Assembly: GCA_902635455.1 (NCBI GenBank)
Contig: CACPNW010000004.1
Span: forward strand, 1 to 64,000
DNA from: an uncultured Alphaproteobacteria bacterium
GTDB lineage: Bacteria > Pseudomonadota > Alphaproteobacteria > HIMB59 > GCA-002718135
Direction of reading: 5' to 3'
DNA length: 64,000 nt
Program-made: the position numbers and the translations under genes
The notes under the pieces: generated by a model
Databases searched by the model: none
What the model was told of the DNA's origin: nothing
What the model saw: only the letters and a program-made list of their open reading frames with translations
Shown: positions 17,421-27,022 of the stretch, piece after piece
Layout: each line of letters starts with the position of its first letter
How positions within the stretch are numbered: position 1 is the first letter of the stretch

Positions 17421-18949
17421 TATCCAAAAATATGTTTGCTTAATTTTGAGCCTTCGGGAAGAGGTCCAGAATTTTTATTAGAAAAATATTTTTCCATAAA
17501 AGTTAAATATTTATTATAATCATTAAGTATTTCAACTTTTTCTTGTTTAGTTTCACTATCACTATCTTCTAATTTGGAAAATTCAGTATCAATTTGAGTC
17601 ATAGCTTCGGGTATGGTTGTAAAAGGCCTCTCTTGAATCACAACTAATCGATCATGCATTTCTCTGTGCACCATTTTAAAATCTTCTTCTGATAGTGTTT
17701 TTGGACTTTCATCAAAAATTAACCTCTTTGCGATAAACTGGGCTCTTGGATCACGCAGAGAAAGAGCTGTCTTGTATTTTTCTTCCCAGCTTTTTTGATC
17801 ATGAAATTTTTTAATGACATCTTGTTGTCCAAATTCCATAAATTTGTTTGCTTTGCTTTCTGGAAAAATATTATCTTGAGAAGATTCATCTATTTTTTCA
17901 AGTTGCCTATCAACTTCCATATGCTTAAATTTTTCAGCTAATGACTTATTTTTAAAAACTATTTTTGCCCTTTCATTTAAAACTTTAGAACCTATGTCAT
18001 TATAAGGCTCATAATTTATTGCAAGTTTTCCAGGAAGAAGAATAGGATGTTGATTAGTAATAACATATCTATTTTTTTTCTTTATTAAAGTTTTAAACTC
18101 TTCAATATTTGCTTCTAACAAAGGCTGTGGATCATAAGCTAAATTAAATGCATTAAACCATCCACTATAGGAAGACTCACAAACTACAGAAAGGGCTTCT
18201 AATTTTATTCTTCCAGCAAACGTTGTCATGTAGCAAAAACCTTTATTACTATTTACATACTCAATTGCCTTTTCTTTGTTCATGGTCCTTGATAATAGTT
18301 GCCAATTTTCTGGATCAGAGTCATGAATAAATTTAGTTAGAGCGATAGATGTTTTAACATCACTGTAAGCATCATGAGCAAACTCTACAGGAAGATTATT
18401 TAATTCAGCAAGTTTTTCTAGACGAAAGCTAGGATTTCCTTTTGCGGTTAAGGGCGTTTTAATATTAGAGGGATTCAAGGCATACATTGCTCTTGAAAGA
18501 TTAAGTGTGTCACCTCTACTTTTTCTATCAATATAAGGAAAATATAAATTGTTGAATAAATTATATTCTAATACTGGGCTATCAAAATTAACTATATTAT
18601 GACCAATAAATGTAAGATTGTCATTTTCTCTTTTCCACTCTTCAAATTTATTATTAATTAATGATATTAATTCATAACAGGAATGATTTGCATTAAGAGA
18701 TTTTCTAATACCTTGCTTAGTAGTTATAAGGGCTCCTGGCTGAGCGATAATTGTTGATCGAGGTCTACAAAATTCATTCATATTTTGATTGGTAGGTTGC
18801 AAATTTTCATCAACCACAATTGCAGCTATTTGCATTATTTGTTCCCATTTAGGAGTACTTTCAAAGGCTTTTGGGTGTTCTTTCTTACCTGCACCTGAAG
18901 TTTCTAAATCCCAAAAACATTGTTTATTTAATAAAAGCTTTTTGTTCAT
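17420..18949 (-). CDS. sbcB: Exodeoxyribonuclease I
   Basis: 3'-5' single-strand DNA exonuclease used in recombination and mismatch repair. The DEDDh exonuclease domain fills the N-terminal 200 residues: FWDLETSGAGKKEHPKAF (DxE), FIGHNIVNFDSPVLEYN, and LPVEFAHDAYSDVKTSIAL (H and D). The middle SH3-like and C-terminal helical regions are present, ending with ALSLRDPRAQFIAKRL and EMHDRL. At 509 residues it is slightly longer than the E. coli enzyme (475). Coupled to uppP by a TAATG overlap. Confidence 0.9.
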   Translation of the reverse strand: MNKKLLLNKQCFWDLETSGAGKKEHPKAFESTPKWEQIMQIAAIVVDENLQPTNQNMNEFCRPRSTIIAQPGALITTKQGIRKSLNANHSCYELISLINNKFEEWKRENDNLTFIGHNIVNFDSPVLEYNLFNNLYFPYIDRKSRGDTLNLSRAMYALNPSNIKTPLTAKGNPSFRLEKLAELNNLPVEFAHDAYSDVKTSIALTKFIHDSDPENWQLLSRTMNKEKAIEYVNSNKGFCYMTTFAGRIKLEALSVVCESSYSGWFNAFNLAYDPQPLLEANIEEFKTLIKKKNRYVITNQHPILLPGKLAINYEPYNDIGSKVLNERAKIVFKNKSLAEKFKHMEVDRQLEKIDESSQDNIFPESKANKFMEFGQQDVIKKFHDQKSWEEKYKTALSLRDPRAQFIAKRLIFDESPKTLSEEDFKMVHREMHDRLVVIQERPFTTIPEAMTQIDTEFSKLEDSDSETKQEKVEILNDYNKYLTFMEKYFSNKNSGPLPEGSKLSKHIFG

Positions 18950-19020
18950 ATTTCTTACTCTTTACTACTTTATACTGAAATAAAATAGAATCGAAGAATT
19001 TCAGATATAATTTTATTTCT

Positions 19021-19791
19021 ATGCAAATAAGTGAAAATATTAATGGTTTATTAATAGATCTCGAGGGAGTTTTGTACAGTGATAATAAATTAATTCCAGG
19101 TTCAATTGATGTAATTAAAGAATTAAAAAGAGAGGGCATAAAGTTACGATTTTTAACTAATACCACAACAGCTCCTAGAAAAATAATATTGAAAAAACTT
19201 ATAAATTTTGGTTTTGATATCGAGGAAAAAGAAATTTTCACGCCAATAATTGCAACTAAAAATTATTTAAGAGATAATACTGTTAAGAAAATTTCTCTAG
19301 TAACAAATATTGAAATTATAGAAGAATTTAAAGAGTATGAAATTACTCAAAAAGATCCTGAAGCTATCATAATGGGAGATATTTATAAAAATTTTAATTG
19401 GGAAATTTTAGATAGAATTTTTAAATTAGTTTATATCAATAATGCTGCTCTTATAGCATTACATCAAAATAAATATTGTATGAGAGATGGTCAAGTTTCT
19501 CTTGATCTCGGCCCCTTTGTAAGAGCAATAGAATATGCAAGTAATAAAAAATCTATTTTAATGGGAAAGCCTGAGAAAAATTTTTTTGATTTAGCAATTA
19601 AGGACATGGAAATTTCAAAAGAAGCTGTGTTTATGATCGGTGATGATATTATATCTGATATCAAGGGTGCAAAAGATTTTGATATAAAAGCAATACAAGT
19701 AAAAACTGGAAAATATCAAAAAGAAGATTGTTCAGATAAATTTACACAACCCGATTTAAGGATAGATTCAATTATTAATTTGCTAAATTAA
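19021..19791 (+). CDS. HAD-superfamily hydrolase, HDHD2/NagD-like (subfamily IIA)
   Basis: A phosphatase-like HAD protein with C2 cap. Motif I is LLIDLEGVLYSD near residue 10, motif II RFLTNTT near residue 44, motif III Lys in MGKPEKNFF and motif IV MIGDDIISDIKGAK near residue 205. The second acidic position of motif I is Glu instead of Asp (DLEG); the HDHD2/LHPP branch is known to vary there. Substrate unknown. It stands alone on the plus strand between two minus-strand genes. Confidence 0.82.
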   Translation: MQISENINGLLIDLEGVLYSDNKLIPGSIDVIKELKREGIKLRFLTNTTTAPRKIILKKLINFGFDIEEKEIFTPIIATKNYLRDNTVKKISLVTNIEIIEEFKEYEITQKDPEAIIMGDIYKNFNWEILDRIFKLVYINNAALIALHQNKYCMRDGQVSLDLGPFVRAIEYASNKKSILMGKPEKNFFDLAIKDMEISKEAVFMIGDDIISDIKGAKDFDIKAIQVKTGKYQKEDCSDKFTQPDLRIDSIINLLN

Positions 19792-19971
19792 TTAGTTGTC
19801 TTTTTTTACCCAATAAAAATGATAAAAAGCTGTTGCCAATAAAGCAAGAAATAAAGAAATAAAGGCTACATAAATTACTGTAGAAATTGCCCAAACTATT
19901 ACTACCAAAAGTAAACCAACAATTGTAATAGCTCCCCAAAAATACAGTAATCTCTCTAAAAATAATTGCAT
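19792..19971 (-). CDS. 59-residue membrane protein, two predicted spans
   Basis: Just under the ORF-track threshold. Reads MQLFLERLLYFWGAITIVGL, then a continuous hydrophobic stretch with a weak central break (VIVWAISTVIYVAFISLFLALL) and a short tail HFYWVKKDN. Two closely spaced transmembrane segments are likely. It starts 18 bases downstream of the rbsK stop on the same strand, so it may be the last gene of the deoC-aldehyde dehydrogenase-rbsK run. Family not recognised. Confidence 0.55.
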   Translation of the reverse strand: MQLFLERLLYFWGAITIVGLLLVVIVWAISTVIYVAFISLFLALLATAFYHFYWVKKDN

Positions 19972-19989
19972 TTATATATTCTATCTTAA

Positions 19990-20904
19990 TTATAATATTT
20001 TTTCAATTTCATCTCGTAAAGGCATTGAATTTGCAGTACCAAACTTAGTTGCAGATAATCCAGCTGTAGCACTGGCAAAATTCAAAGATTCTTTTATATT
20101 TTTACCTTCAGATAACGCTACGGCTAATCCAGCATTAAATGCATCACCAGCTCCCGTAGTATCTAATATAGGATTGTCTAAATTTGCTTTCGAAACAATG
20201 TGTTGTTCGTTTTTATTTTCAAAATAAGCCCCTTTTTCACCTAAAGTAATAATTACATTTTTAACACCCATTTCTAAAATTTTTTTTGATGCTTGCTTAG
20301 CATCATCAATTGTTTCAATTGGATGGTTTACATAATAACTTGCTTCTGTTTCATTTGGTGTAAAATAATCAACCATAGAAAAAATTTCTTTATCAATTGA
20401 AGCTGCAGGAGCAGGATTTAAAATAGTTTTTACTAAATGTTGGTTTGCTACTTTTATTGAATACATTACAACTTCTAAAGGAGCTTCTAATTGAGTTAAA
20501 AAAATAGAAGATTTTTTAATACTATCAGTTGCTTTATCTATATCACTAATTTGCAATTCTCCTGCTGCACCAGGAACAACATTAATTGAGTTAGCTCCTG
20601 AATTTTTATTAACTAATATTCCAGCCGCTCCTGTAGAATGTTCTTTTGATATAATAACATTAGAATAATCAACTTCTGATTCATCATAAATTTTTTTAGC
20701 CATTGATCCAAAATGATCATCACCAATTTTTGAAATAAAATATGTTTTTGCACCAGCCTTTGCTGCAGCTACTGCCTGGTTAGATCCTTTACCCCCAGGA
20801 CCAATAATATATTTTTTTCCTATAATTGTTTCTCCTTCACTTGGAATTTTTTCACCAAAAAAAGCTAAGTCAGCAACAAAAATGCCTAGAACTGAAATAG
20901 ACAT
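19990..20904 (-). CDS. rbsK: Ribokinase (PfkB family)
   Basis: Phosphorylates ribose or deoxyribose-like sugars with ATP. PfkB landmarks: GPGGKGSNQAVAAAKAGA near residue 33, TPNETEA in the middle, and the catalytic DTTGAGDAFNAGLAVAL near residue 245. The track starts at a TTG inside the upstream gene; MSISVLGIFVADLAF at 20904 is preferred (304 residues) and leaves 8 bases to the RbsD/FucU gene. With deoC and RbsD/FucU nearby, ribose or 2-deoxyribose is the likely substrate. Confidence 0.88.
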   Translation of the reverse strand: MSISVLGIFVADLAFFGEKIPSEGETIIGKKYIIGPGGKGSNQAVAAAKAGAKTYFISKIGDDHFGSMAKKIYDESEVDYSNVIISKEHSTGAAGILVNKNSGANSINVVPGAAGELQISDIDKATDSIKKSSIFLTQLEAPLEVVMYSIKVANQHLVKTILNPAPAASIDKEIFSMVDYFTPNETEASYYVNHPIETIDDAKQASKKILEMGVKNVIITLGEKGAYFENKNEQHIVSKANLDNPILDTTGAGDAFNAGLAVALSEGKNIKESLNFASATAGLSATKFGTANSMPLRDEIEKIL

Positions 20905-20912
20905 AAAATCAT

Positions 20913-21371
20913 TTATTTTTCTTGTAACCAAACTGATCCGTCTGGTTTAAGAACTCCTTTTGTTAAAATAAAATTACAATAAGGCCTTCTTTCACTAGTT
21001 GTAATTACAGCATATACTTTTTTAGTTTCTTGGTAAAACTGCTGACGCTCTATTGATCCTACCGTCCAATGATCCCCCGATACTTCTTTGATAACATCAA
21101 TAACTTCTTTATTTACATCATTAATTTCATCTGGAGCATTATCTACTTCCATTCGATGAATAGGAGCCGGAACAAAACTATCAAGAGGAAATACTGAAAG
21201 TACAGAGCGCATTACTGTTGGCATATCCAATCCATCAAGTCTATGAATTCTATTATTATTAGAATGAGCTGGAAAGTTAATATCGCTTATTAATACCCTA
21301 TCTCCATGTCCCATTTCTCGAAGTGTCTTCAAGATATCTGGACTTAAATTTTGATCAATATTTATTAACAT
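20913..21371 (-). CDS. RbsD/FucU-family sugar mutarotase
   Basis: Interconverts sugar anomers before the kinase step. RbsD/FucU landmarks are SPDILKTLREMGHGDRVLISD with the family His near residue 22, NFPAH, IHRLDG, DNAPDE, and the C-terminal YAVITTSERRPYCNFILTKGV. Its 152 residues and RRPYCN segment sit closer to FucU than RbsD. It lies between the double aldehyde dehydrogenase and ribokinase genes, on the same strand, consistent with pentose handling. Confidence 0.85.
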   Translation of the reverse strand: MLINIDQNLSPDILKTLREMGHGDRVLISDINFPAHSNNNRIHRLDGLDMPTVMRSVLSVFPLDSFVPAPIHRMEVDNAPDEINDVNKEVIDVIKEVSGDHWTVGSIERQQFYQETKKVYAVITTSERRPYCNFILTKGVLKPDGSVWLQEK

Positions 21372-21385
21372 GAATTAAATATAAA

Positions 21386-23746
21386 CTATTCCCCGTAAGG
21401 TATCCAAATATTTTTTACTTGGGTACTTTGATACAAAAACTCAGATAAAAAATCATCAGAATTACTAGACCAATCGATTTTTTTGTTTTTTGGACACCAA
21501 TATCGCTTTAAATTATGAGATGTTTCCTTTATTGCTGCCGAACGCATCTTAGAATTTTCAGAAAATAACCAAATAGCATCAATATTTTCGTGTTGGGAAA
21601 CAATTGTATTTAGTTCATTTTGCTTTGTTGTTAAAATATTTATGTAACCAGGCGGCACATCTGATGTATCAAAAACTTGGTACATTGAAGTAGCAATTAA
21701 TGAAGTTTTTTCTGAAGGAATTATGATGTTAGTATTTCCTGTTGAAAAAATAGAAGACATAATTGTTGATAAACTCAATAGTGGCTGATTATCATCAAGA
21801 ATAGAAGCTATAACTCCTATAGGTTCTTTTACAGCAAGGGTTAATCCTTTCATAGGTGGATTGTGAATTAATCCCTCAAATTTATCAGCCATAGACGCAT
21901 AGTAGAATATTCTTTCACATGATAAATCAAATTCTTTTTTTGCTTCAAATGATTTAATACCAGAAATATTCATTAATAAATTAATAAACGTATCTTTTCT
22001 TTGTGATAAATTTTCCGCAAGATAAAATAAAATTTGAGATCTATTAAAATTATTTAATTGTTTTAAAAAAGCTTTAGATGCAACTTCTACAGTATCTCGC
22101 AAATCTTTTCTGTTTGCTCTACCAACATCACAGATAAATTTATTATTGAAAGATAAATTTGCTAAAGAGTATCCACTATCAGGTCTTTTTTGTTTGCCGC
22201 CAATATAAAGTTTCGGGGTTTGATCAATTATTGGCAATCTAACATTTTGTTTAGATTTTTTAATAATATTTTTTTTCTGATTTGGAATTACAATATCAGT
22301 ATAAGCGCGTATACCCTCACTACCACCCTCTCTACCAAATCCACTTTCTTTGTACCCTCCGAATCCACAGGAAGCATCAAATAAATTTGTTGAATTAATC
22401 CAAACAACACCTGCTTTTATTTTTGGAGCTACATCCATAGCTAAATTGATATTTTCTGACCAAACACTAGCTGCTAATCCATAAGGTGTATTATTAGCTA
22501 TAGAAACAGCTTCACTTGGGGTTCTAAAAGTAAGAGAAGATAAAACAGGTCCAAATATTTCAACCTGAGCAATATAAGAGGCTGGAGACACATTCGTGAA
22601 TAAACTTGGTGGAAAAAATAAACCATCTTTAGGACATGCCCATTTCGGTTGCCATAATTTTGAACCTTCTTTTTTTCCTTTCTCAACTATTTTTTTAATT
22701 TTTTTAAGTTGTATTGGAGCAACAATAGCCCCAATATCTATTGATTTGTCCAAAGGATTTCCAACACGAAGTTTTTCCATTCTATTTTTGAGTTTATTTA
22801 TAAATTTTTTTTCAATACTTTCCTGCACTAGCAATCTTGAGCCTGCACAACAAACTTGACCTTGATTAAACCATATAGCATCAACGACTCCTTCAACCGC
22901 ACTATCTAAATCAGCATCTTCAAACACTATAAATGGAGATTTACCTCCAAGTTCCATAGTAAGTTTCTTTTCAGAGTCAGATGTATTCTGGATTATTTTT
23001 TTTCCAATTTCTGTTGAGCCAGTAAATGCTATTTTTTTAATTTCAGAATGTTGAGTAATAATTTCACCTGTTGATCCATCGCCCGTAATGATATTAATTA
23101 CTCCTGCTGGAATTCCTGCTTTATGACAAAGTTCTGCAAAAAAAATAGCTGTTAAAGATGTAAATTCAGCTGGTTTTAATACAACAGTATTACCACAAGC
23201 AATTGCTGGGGCGATTTTCCAAGAAAGCATCAACAATGGAAAATTCCAAGGGATAATTTGACCTACAACGCCTATTGGTTTTAAATCAGAATTTTTTATT
23301 TTTGAAGCCCAACCAGCATGATAATAAAAATGTCTTGCTACCAAAGGTATATCAATATCTCGAGTCTCTCTAATTGGTTTTCCATTATCAATAGTTTCTA
23401 AAACAGCAAGAAATCTTGAATGTTTTTGAATTAATCTGGCTAGAGAATATAAGTATTTTGATCTTTTTGTTGGTGAGAGAGCCAGCCATTTAGGCAAAGC
23501 TTTTTTTGCAGCACTAACAGCACTATTAACATCAGATTTATTAGAAATTGATAATTTATATAATTTTTTATTATTTCCAGGATTGATGCCTTGTAATGTA
23601 TTTTTTGATTTCGAGCGAACCCATTTTCCATTTATATAAAGATAGTTTGGATTATTTAACTCACTAATCCATTTGTAAACTTCCTTACTATCCTCAGGAG
23701 ATGGGCCATAAGAAATATTTTTAAAATTTTTTAATATCTTATTCAT
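21386..23746 (-). CDS. ALDH16-type aldehyde dehydrogenase with second, degenerate C-terminal ALDH domain
   Basis: NAD(P)-dependent aldehyde oxidation. The first 480 residues are a full ALDH domain: VVGQIIPWNFPLLMLSWK (nucleotide binding), MELGGKSPFIVFEDAD (general base Glu), FNQGQVCCAGSRLLVQ (catalytic Cys) and EIFGPV. From about residue 510 a second ALDH-like domain begins (PKLYIGGKQKRPDSGYSLANL), shorter and without a recognisable catalytic Cys. This architecture and the 786-residue length match the ALDH16 family. Adjacent deoC releases acetaldehyde, a likely substrate. It begins one codon-length before the deoC stop with no gap. Confidence 0.88.
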   Translation of the reverse strand: MNKILKNFKNISYGPSPEDSKEVYKWISELNNPNYLYINGKWVRSKSKNTLQGINPGNNKKLYKLSISNKSDVNSAVSAAKKALPKWLALSPTKRSKYLYSLARLIQKHSRFLAVLETIDNGKPIRETRDIDIPLVARHFYYHAGWASKIKNSDLKPIGVVGQIIPWNFPLLMLSWKIAPAIACGNTVVLKPAEFTSLTAIFFAELCHKAGIPAGVINIITGDGSTGEIITQHSEIKKIAFTGSTEIGKKIIQNTSDSEKKLTMELGGKSPFIVFEDADLDSAVEGVVDAIWFNQGQVCCAGSRLLVQESIEKKFINKLKNRMEKLRVGNPLDKSIDIGAIVAPIQLKKIKKIVEKGKKEGSKLWQPKWACPKDGLFFPPSLFTNVSPASYIAQVEIFGPVLSSLTFRTPSEAVSIANNTPYGLAASVWSENINLAMDVAPKIKAGVVWINSTNLFDASCGFGGYKESGFGREGGSEGIRAYTDIVIPNQKKNIIKKSKQNVRLPIIDQTPKLYIGGKQKRPDSGYSLANLSFNNKFICDVGRANRKDLRDTVEVASKAFLKQLNNFNRSQILFYLAENLSQRKDTFINLLMNISGIKSFEAKKEFDLSCERIFYYASMADKFEGLIHNPPMKGLTLAVKEPIGVIASILDDNQPLLSLSTIMSSIFSTGNTNIIIPSEKTSLIATSMYQVFDTSDVPPGYINILTTKQNELNTIVSQHENIDAIWLFSENSKMRSAAIKETSHNLKRYWCPKNKKIDWSSNSDDFLSEFLYQSTQVKNIWIPYGE

Positions 23747-24670
23747 TTAACCAATCGCTAGTTTTTCTCTATTAGCATATCTTCCTACTGCAAAGTGATA
23801 TAATTGCCTCTCTATATCAATAAGTAAACTGGATGCACCAATTCTTAACAATTTAGGATTAATCCATTCTGTCCCTAATTCTTCTATAACAAGTATAAGA
23901 AATTCTATTACTGATTTAGCTGTTGATATACCTCCTGCAGGTTTAAATCCAATTTTTTTATTAGTTAACTCATGAAACTCTCTAATCATCCTCAGCATTA
24001 CTAAACTATTATTTAGGTTAGCATTAGTGCTTTCTTTTCCAGTAGAAGTTTTAATAAAATCTGCTCCAGCCATCATACACACTAAAGAAGCTTTAGCTAC
24101 ATTGCGCATCGTTTCTAAATCTCCAACACCAAGTATAGCTTTTACGTGTTTCTTTCCAGCTGCTTTTTTGAACGATCTAACCTCATCATAAAGCTTCTTC
24201 CAATGATTTTGTAATACAAAACCTCTGTTAATAACAATATCAATTTCATCTGCACCATTATTTATTGATTCAATAATTTCTTGTTTTCTAGTCTTAAAAG
24301 ATGACAATCCTGCAGGAAAGCCAGTTGATACTGCGGCAATTGGGATTTCTTTTTTTAAATAACTATTACATTCTTTAATAAGATGATGATAAACACAAAC
24401 AGCAGCTACCTTTATTGGCTCCCTGAGTCCAAGTAATTTTTTTAACTCTAAGGATATAGGATTAACAGCTTTTTCACAAAGTCGATCTACCTTTCCATAG
24501 GTATCATCTCCACTTAATGTAGTTAAATCAATTAAAGTAATTGCTTTAAGAAGCCACGCTGCTTGATATTCTTTTTTTACTGACCTTCTTTTTGTTAAAG
24601 TAGTGGTTCTTCTTTGAACAGCACTAAGGTTAACTTTAACATTATTTACCCAATCCAAATCAAGCTTCAT
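23747..24670 (-). CDS. deoC: Deoxyribose-phosphate aldolase
   Basis: Splits 2-deoxyribose-5-phosphate to glyceraldehyde-3-P and acetaldehyde. KAILGVGDLET and ADFIKTSTGKES carry the catalytic Lys pair; GFPAGLSSFKTRK and GFKPAGGIST are further landmarks. At 307 residues it is the longer DeoC type with an N-terminal extension (TTLTKRRSVKKEYQAAWLLKA). The aldehyde dehydrogenase gene follows directly, so acetaldehyde oxidation is probably coupled. Confidence 0.92.
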   Translation of the reverse strand: MKLDLDWVNNVKVNLSAVQRRTTTLTKRRSVKKEYQAAWLLKAITLIDLTTLSGDDTYGKVDRLCEKAVNPISLELKKLLGLREPIKVAAVCVYHHLIKECNSYLKKEIPIAAVSTGFPAGLSSFKTRKQEIIESINNGADEIDIVINRGFVLQNHWKKLYDEVRSFKKAAGKKHVKAILGVGDLETMRNVAKASLVCMMAGADFIKTSTGKESTNANLNNSLVMLRMIREFHELTNKKIGFKPAGGISTAKSVIEFLILVIEELGTEWINPKLLRIGASSLLIDIERQLYHFAVGRYANREKLAIG

Positions 24671-24678
24671 AATAATAT

Positions 24679-25656
24679 TTATATTTTTTCTTCAGTTAAA
24701 GGTCTACTTAATAATTCTTCAATTTCTTTTTCAATATTGTGATGGTTATGCAAAATATTGTAAACTGATTTCATAATTGGCATATTAATTGAATTTTTTT
24801 CAGAAATAATATTAACTGCTTTAACAGTATAATATCCTTCAGTAATTTGTTGTGATTTTAAAATATCAATATAATTTTCAGGCTTGGTGTTTGCAATTTT
24901 TATTCCAAACTCGGTGTTTCTAGATTTAGATGAGTTACATGTCAAAATTAAATCTCCTAAACCCGATAAGCCAAATAAAGTTTCTTTTTTTGCTCGAAAA
25001 TAATCTGCAAATCTTGTAATCTCTACAAAAGATCTTGTGATTAGAGCACTTCTTGCATTTTCTCCCAAGTTTAATCCATCAGATATACCGGCAGCTATTG
25101 CATAAATATTCTTTAATGCGCCTCCTATCTGGCAGCCTACTACATCATCAGTAAAATACATTCTAAATCTTTTATTTTTTAATAAAGTAGATATAGATCT
25201 ATAAGTTTTATTATTATCTCCAGCAAATGTTACAGCTGTAGGCAAATTTTGTGCAACTTCATCAGAAAAACATGGACCAGATAATATATTTATAGATTTA
25301 TAATTGGTGAGACTTCTGATTATATCTGATAACAATAAAGTACTTTCAATTTCAATACCTTTTGAAGCAATAATATAATTTGATTTATTATTCTTAAAAT
25401 GTTGACTTTCAAAGACTGATCTTATTTCTTGAGATGGTAGTGCGATAAAAATAAATTCTTTTTTTGATATTTCTTCTAGATTATTTGTAGCTTGGACATT
25501 TTTATTTAAAACTGCATATTTTAGTTTGGGATTAAAATGATGATCATTTATTGAGTCTACAACCTTTTGATCTCTTGCATATATTAATACCTCTTTATCA
25601 CTAAAGAGCTTAGCTAAAGCAGTGCCCCAAACACCTCCTCCAATTATACCAATCAT
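24679..25656 (-). CDS. gpsA: Glycerol-3-phosphate dehydrogenase [NAD(P)+]
   Basis: Reduces dihydroxyacetone phosphate to sn-glycerol-3-phosphate for phospholipids. The Rossmann fold begins IGIIGGGVWGTALAKLFSD; SGPCFSDEVAQNLPTAVTFA and GGALKNIYAIAAGISDGLNLG (catalytic Lys) are typical, as is GLSGLGDLILTC. Length 325 is normal. It is first in the minus-strand run with deoC (8 bases downstream) and diverges from livK across 157 bases. Confidence 0.94.
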   Translation of the reverse strand: MIGIIGGGVWGTALAKLFSDKEVLIYARDQKVVDSINDHHFNPKLKYAVLNKNVQATNNLEEISKKEFIFIALPSQEIRSVFESQHFKNNKSNYIIASKGIEIESTLLLSDIIRSLTNYKSINILSGPCFSDEVAQNLPTAVTFAGDNNKTYRSISTLLKNKRFRMYFTDDVVGCQIGGALKNIYAIAAGISDGLNLGENARSALITRSFVEITRFADYFRAKKETLFGLSGLGDLILTCNSSKSRNTEFGIKIANTKPENYIDILKSQQITEGYYTVKAVNIISEKNSINMPIMKSVYNILHNHHNIEKEIEELLSRPLTEEKI

Positions 25657-25804
25657 ATCGAATCTTTTATAGTTTTATCCTTTTTATTGGAATTTGTTGC
25701 AAAAAACTGCATTTATTAGCTAAATTTGTGGTTTTTTTAACAAATGGAATTATTGATCACTGTACCTTGAATATGATTTGATTTATAGGAAACATATAAT
25801 TCTT

Positions 25805-25810
25805 GGAGGA
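25805..25810 (+). promoter_or_regulatory. Strong ribosome binding site of livK
   Basis: GGAGGA lies 3 bases before ATG 25814 and decides the start: the track extends 12 codons upstream, but the signal peptide begins at this ATG. A TATAAT at about 25795-25800 region precedes it and may be part of the promoter, which would give a very short leader; I could not find a convincing -35 partner. Confidence 0.6.
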
Positions 25811-25813
25811 AAT

Positions 25814-26995
25814 ATGAAAAAATTACTTCTAGCAGCTATCATAAGCTTGTCATCAATTACGACAGCTGCGTTAGCTGAAGTTAAAGTAGGTATTATACTT
25901 GGTTTCACTGGACCAATTGAATCTTTAACACCTGCTATGAGAGATGGAGCTAGATTAGCTTTCTTAGAAGCTTCTAACTCTGGAAATTTACTTGGTGGTG
26001 AAAGTATTACAATATTAGAGGGCGATTCAACTTGTGTTGACTCTGCTGCTGCAACTGCTGCTGCTGAAGATTTAGTAGCAAACGGTGTATCTGCAATTAT
26101 GGGTGCTGATTGTTCTGGAGTTACTGGTGCAATTAATGCAAACGTTGCTGTTCCTAATGGCGTACTGATGGTATCTCCATCTGCTACTTCACCTGGTTTA
26201 AGTAAAATTGCTGACAACGGAACATTTTGGAGAACAGCTCCTTCCGATGCAATGGGTGGTAAAGTGCTAGCTAATTTAGCTCTTAGTAGAGGTGTTAACA
26301 GTATAGCTATCACTTATACAAATAACGATTATGGTAAAGGTCTTGCTGATGTTTTTGAAGCAGCATTTACATCTGGTGGTGGCGAAGTAACTGCTGTTGC
26401 TTCTCATGAAGACGGAAAAGCTGATTATTCATCAGAAGTTGGAGTTTTAGCTTCAGCTGGTGGAGACGCTTTATTAGTAATTGGATATCTTGATCAAGGT
26501 GGTAAAGGGATGATTGAAGCTTCCCTTGACTCAGGAGCTTTTGATTTATTTGTTTTATCAGATGGTATGATTGGTCAATCAATAGTTGATGCTATTGGTA
26601 GTGATCTTGAAGGCTCTTTTGGTTCTATGCCTGGAGCTATTTCAAAAGGTTCTGCTAAATTTGGCGAACTAGCATCTAGCAATGGTATGGATGGAAGTGC
26701 TCCTTATGTTGGAGAATCTTATGATGCTGCTGCACTTATTGCACTTGCAATACAAGCTGGTGGATCAGCTGATAGACAATCTATTCTTTCTAATATTAGC
26801 AAAGTATCTAATGCACCTGGAATTAAAATTATGCCAGGTCAATTATCATACGGGCTGCAAATGTTAGCTGAAGGTAAAGATATAGATTACCAAGGTGCAA
26901 CTGATGTAGAATTTAATGCATTTGGTGATGCTGCTGGTGCATTCAAGGAACTTGAAGTTTCTGGTGGCACTTTTGTAACAATAGGTGCGTTATAA
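25814..26995 (+). CDS. livK: Branched-chain amino acid ABC transporter substrate-binding protein
   Basis: Periplasmic binding protein that feeds the Liv permease. A clean signal peptide (MKKLLLAAIISLSSITTAALA) is followed by the type I periplasmic fold: VKVGIILGFTGPIESLTPAMRDGARLA, SPSATSPGLS, FWRTAPSDAMGG, AITYTNNDYGKG and YVGESYDAAALIALA. 393 residues after start correction. GC content and codon choice (many GCT, GGT) look richer than the neighbours, as for abundantly made binding proteins. Unusually it is transcribed towards, not with, livGFHM. Confidence 0.93.
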   Translation: MKKLLLAAIISLSSITTAALAEVKVGIILGFTGPIESLTPAMRDGARLAFLEASNSGNLLGGESITILEGDSTCVDSAAATAAAEDLVANGVSAIMGADCSGVTGAINANVAVPNGVLMVSPSATSPGLSKIADNGTFWRTAPSDAMGGKVLANLALSRGVNSIAITYTNNDYGKGLADVFEAAFTSGGGEVTAVASHEDGKADYSSEVGVLASAGGDALLVIGYLDQGGKGMIEASLDSGAFDLFVLSDGMIGQSIVDAIGSDLEGSFGSMPGAISKGSAKFGELASSNGMDGSAPYVGESYDAAALIALAIQAGGSADRQSILSNISKVSNAPGIKIMPGQLSYGLQMLAEGKDIDYQGATDVEFNAFGDAAGAFKELEVSGGTFVTIGAL

Positions 26996-27022
26996 TATTA
27001 TTTACTACATAATTTAATTCTT

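Noticed and set aside
25657-25813. Possible riboswitch ahead of livK
   Set aside because: Only a weak ATTTGT/ACAAAT inverted repeat; no recognisable aptamer consensus.
25783-26313. 176-residue minus-strand ORF opposite livK
   Set aside because: Arises from the GCT/GGT-rich codons of livK read in reverse; livK has a clear signal peptide and ribosome binding site.
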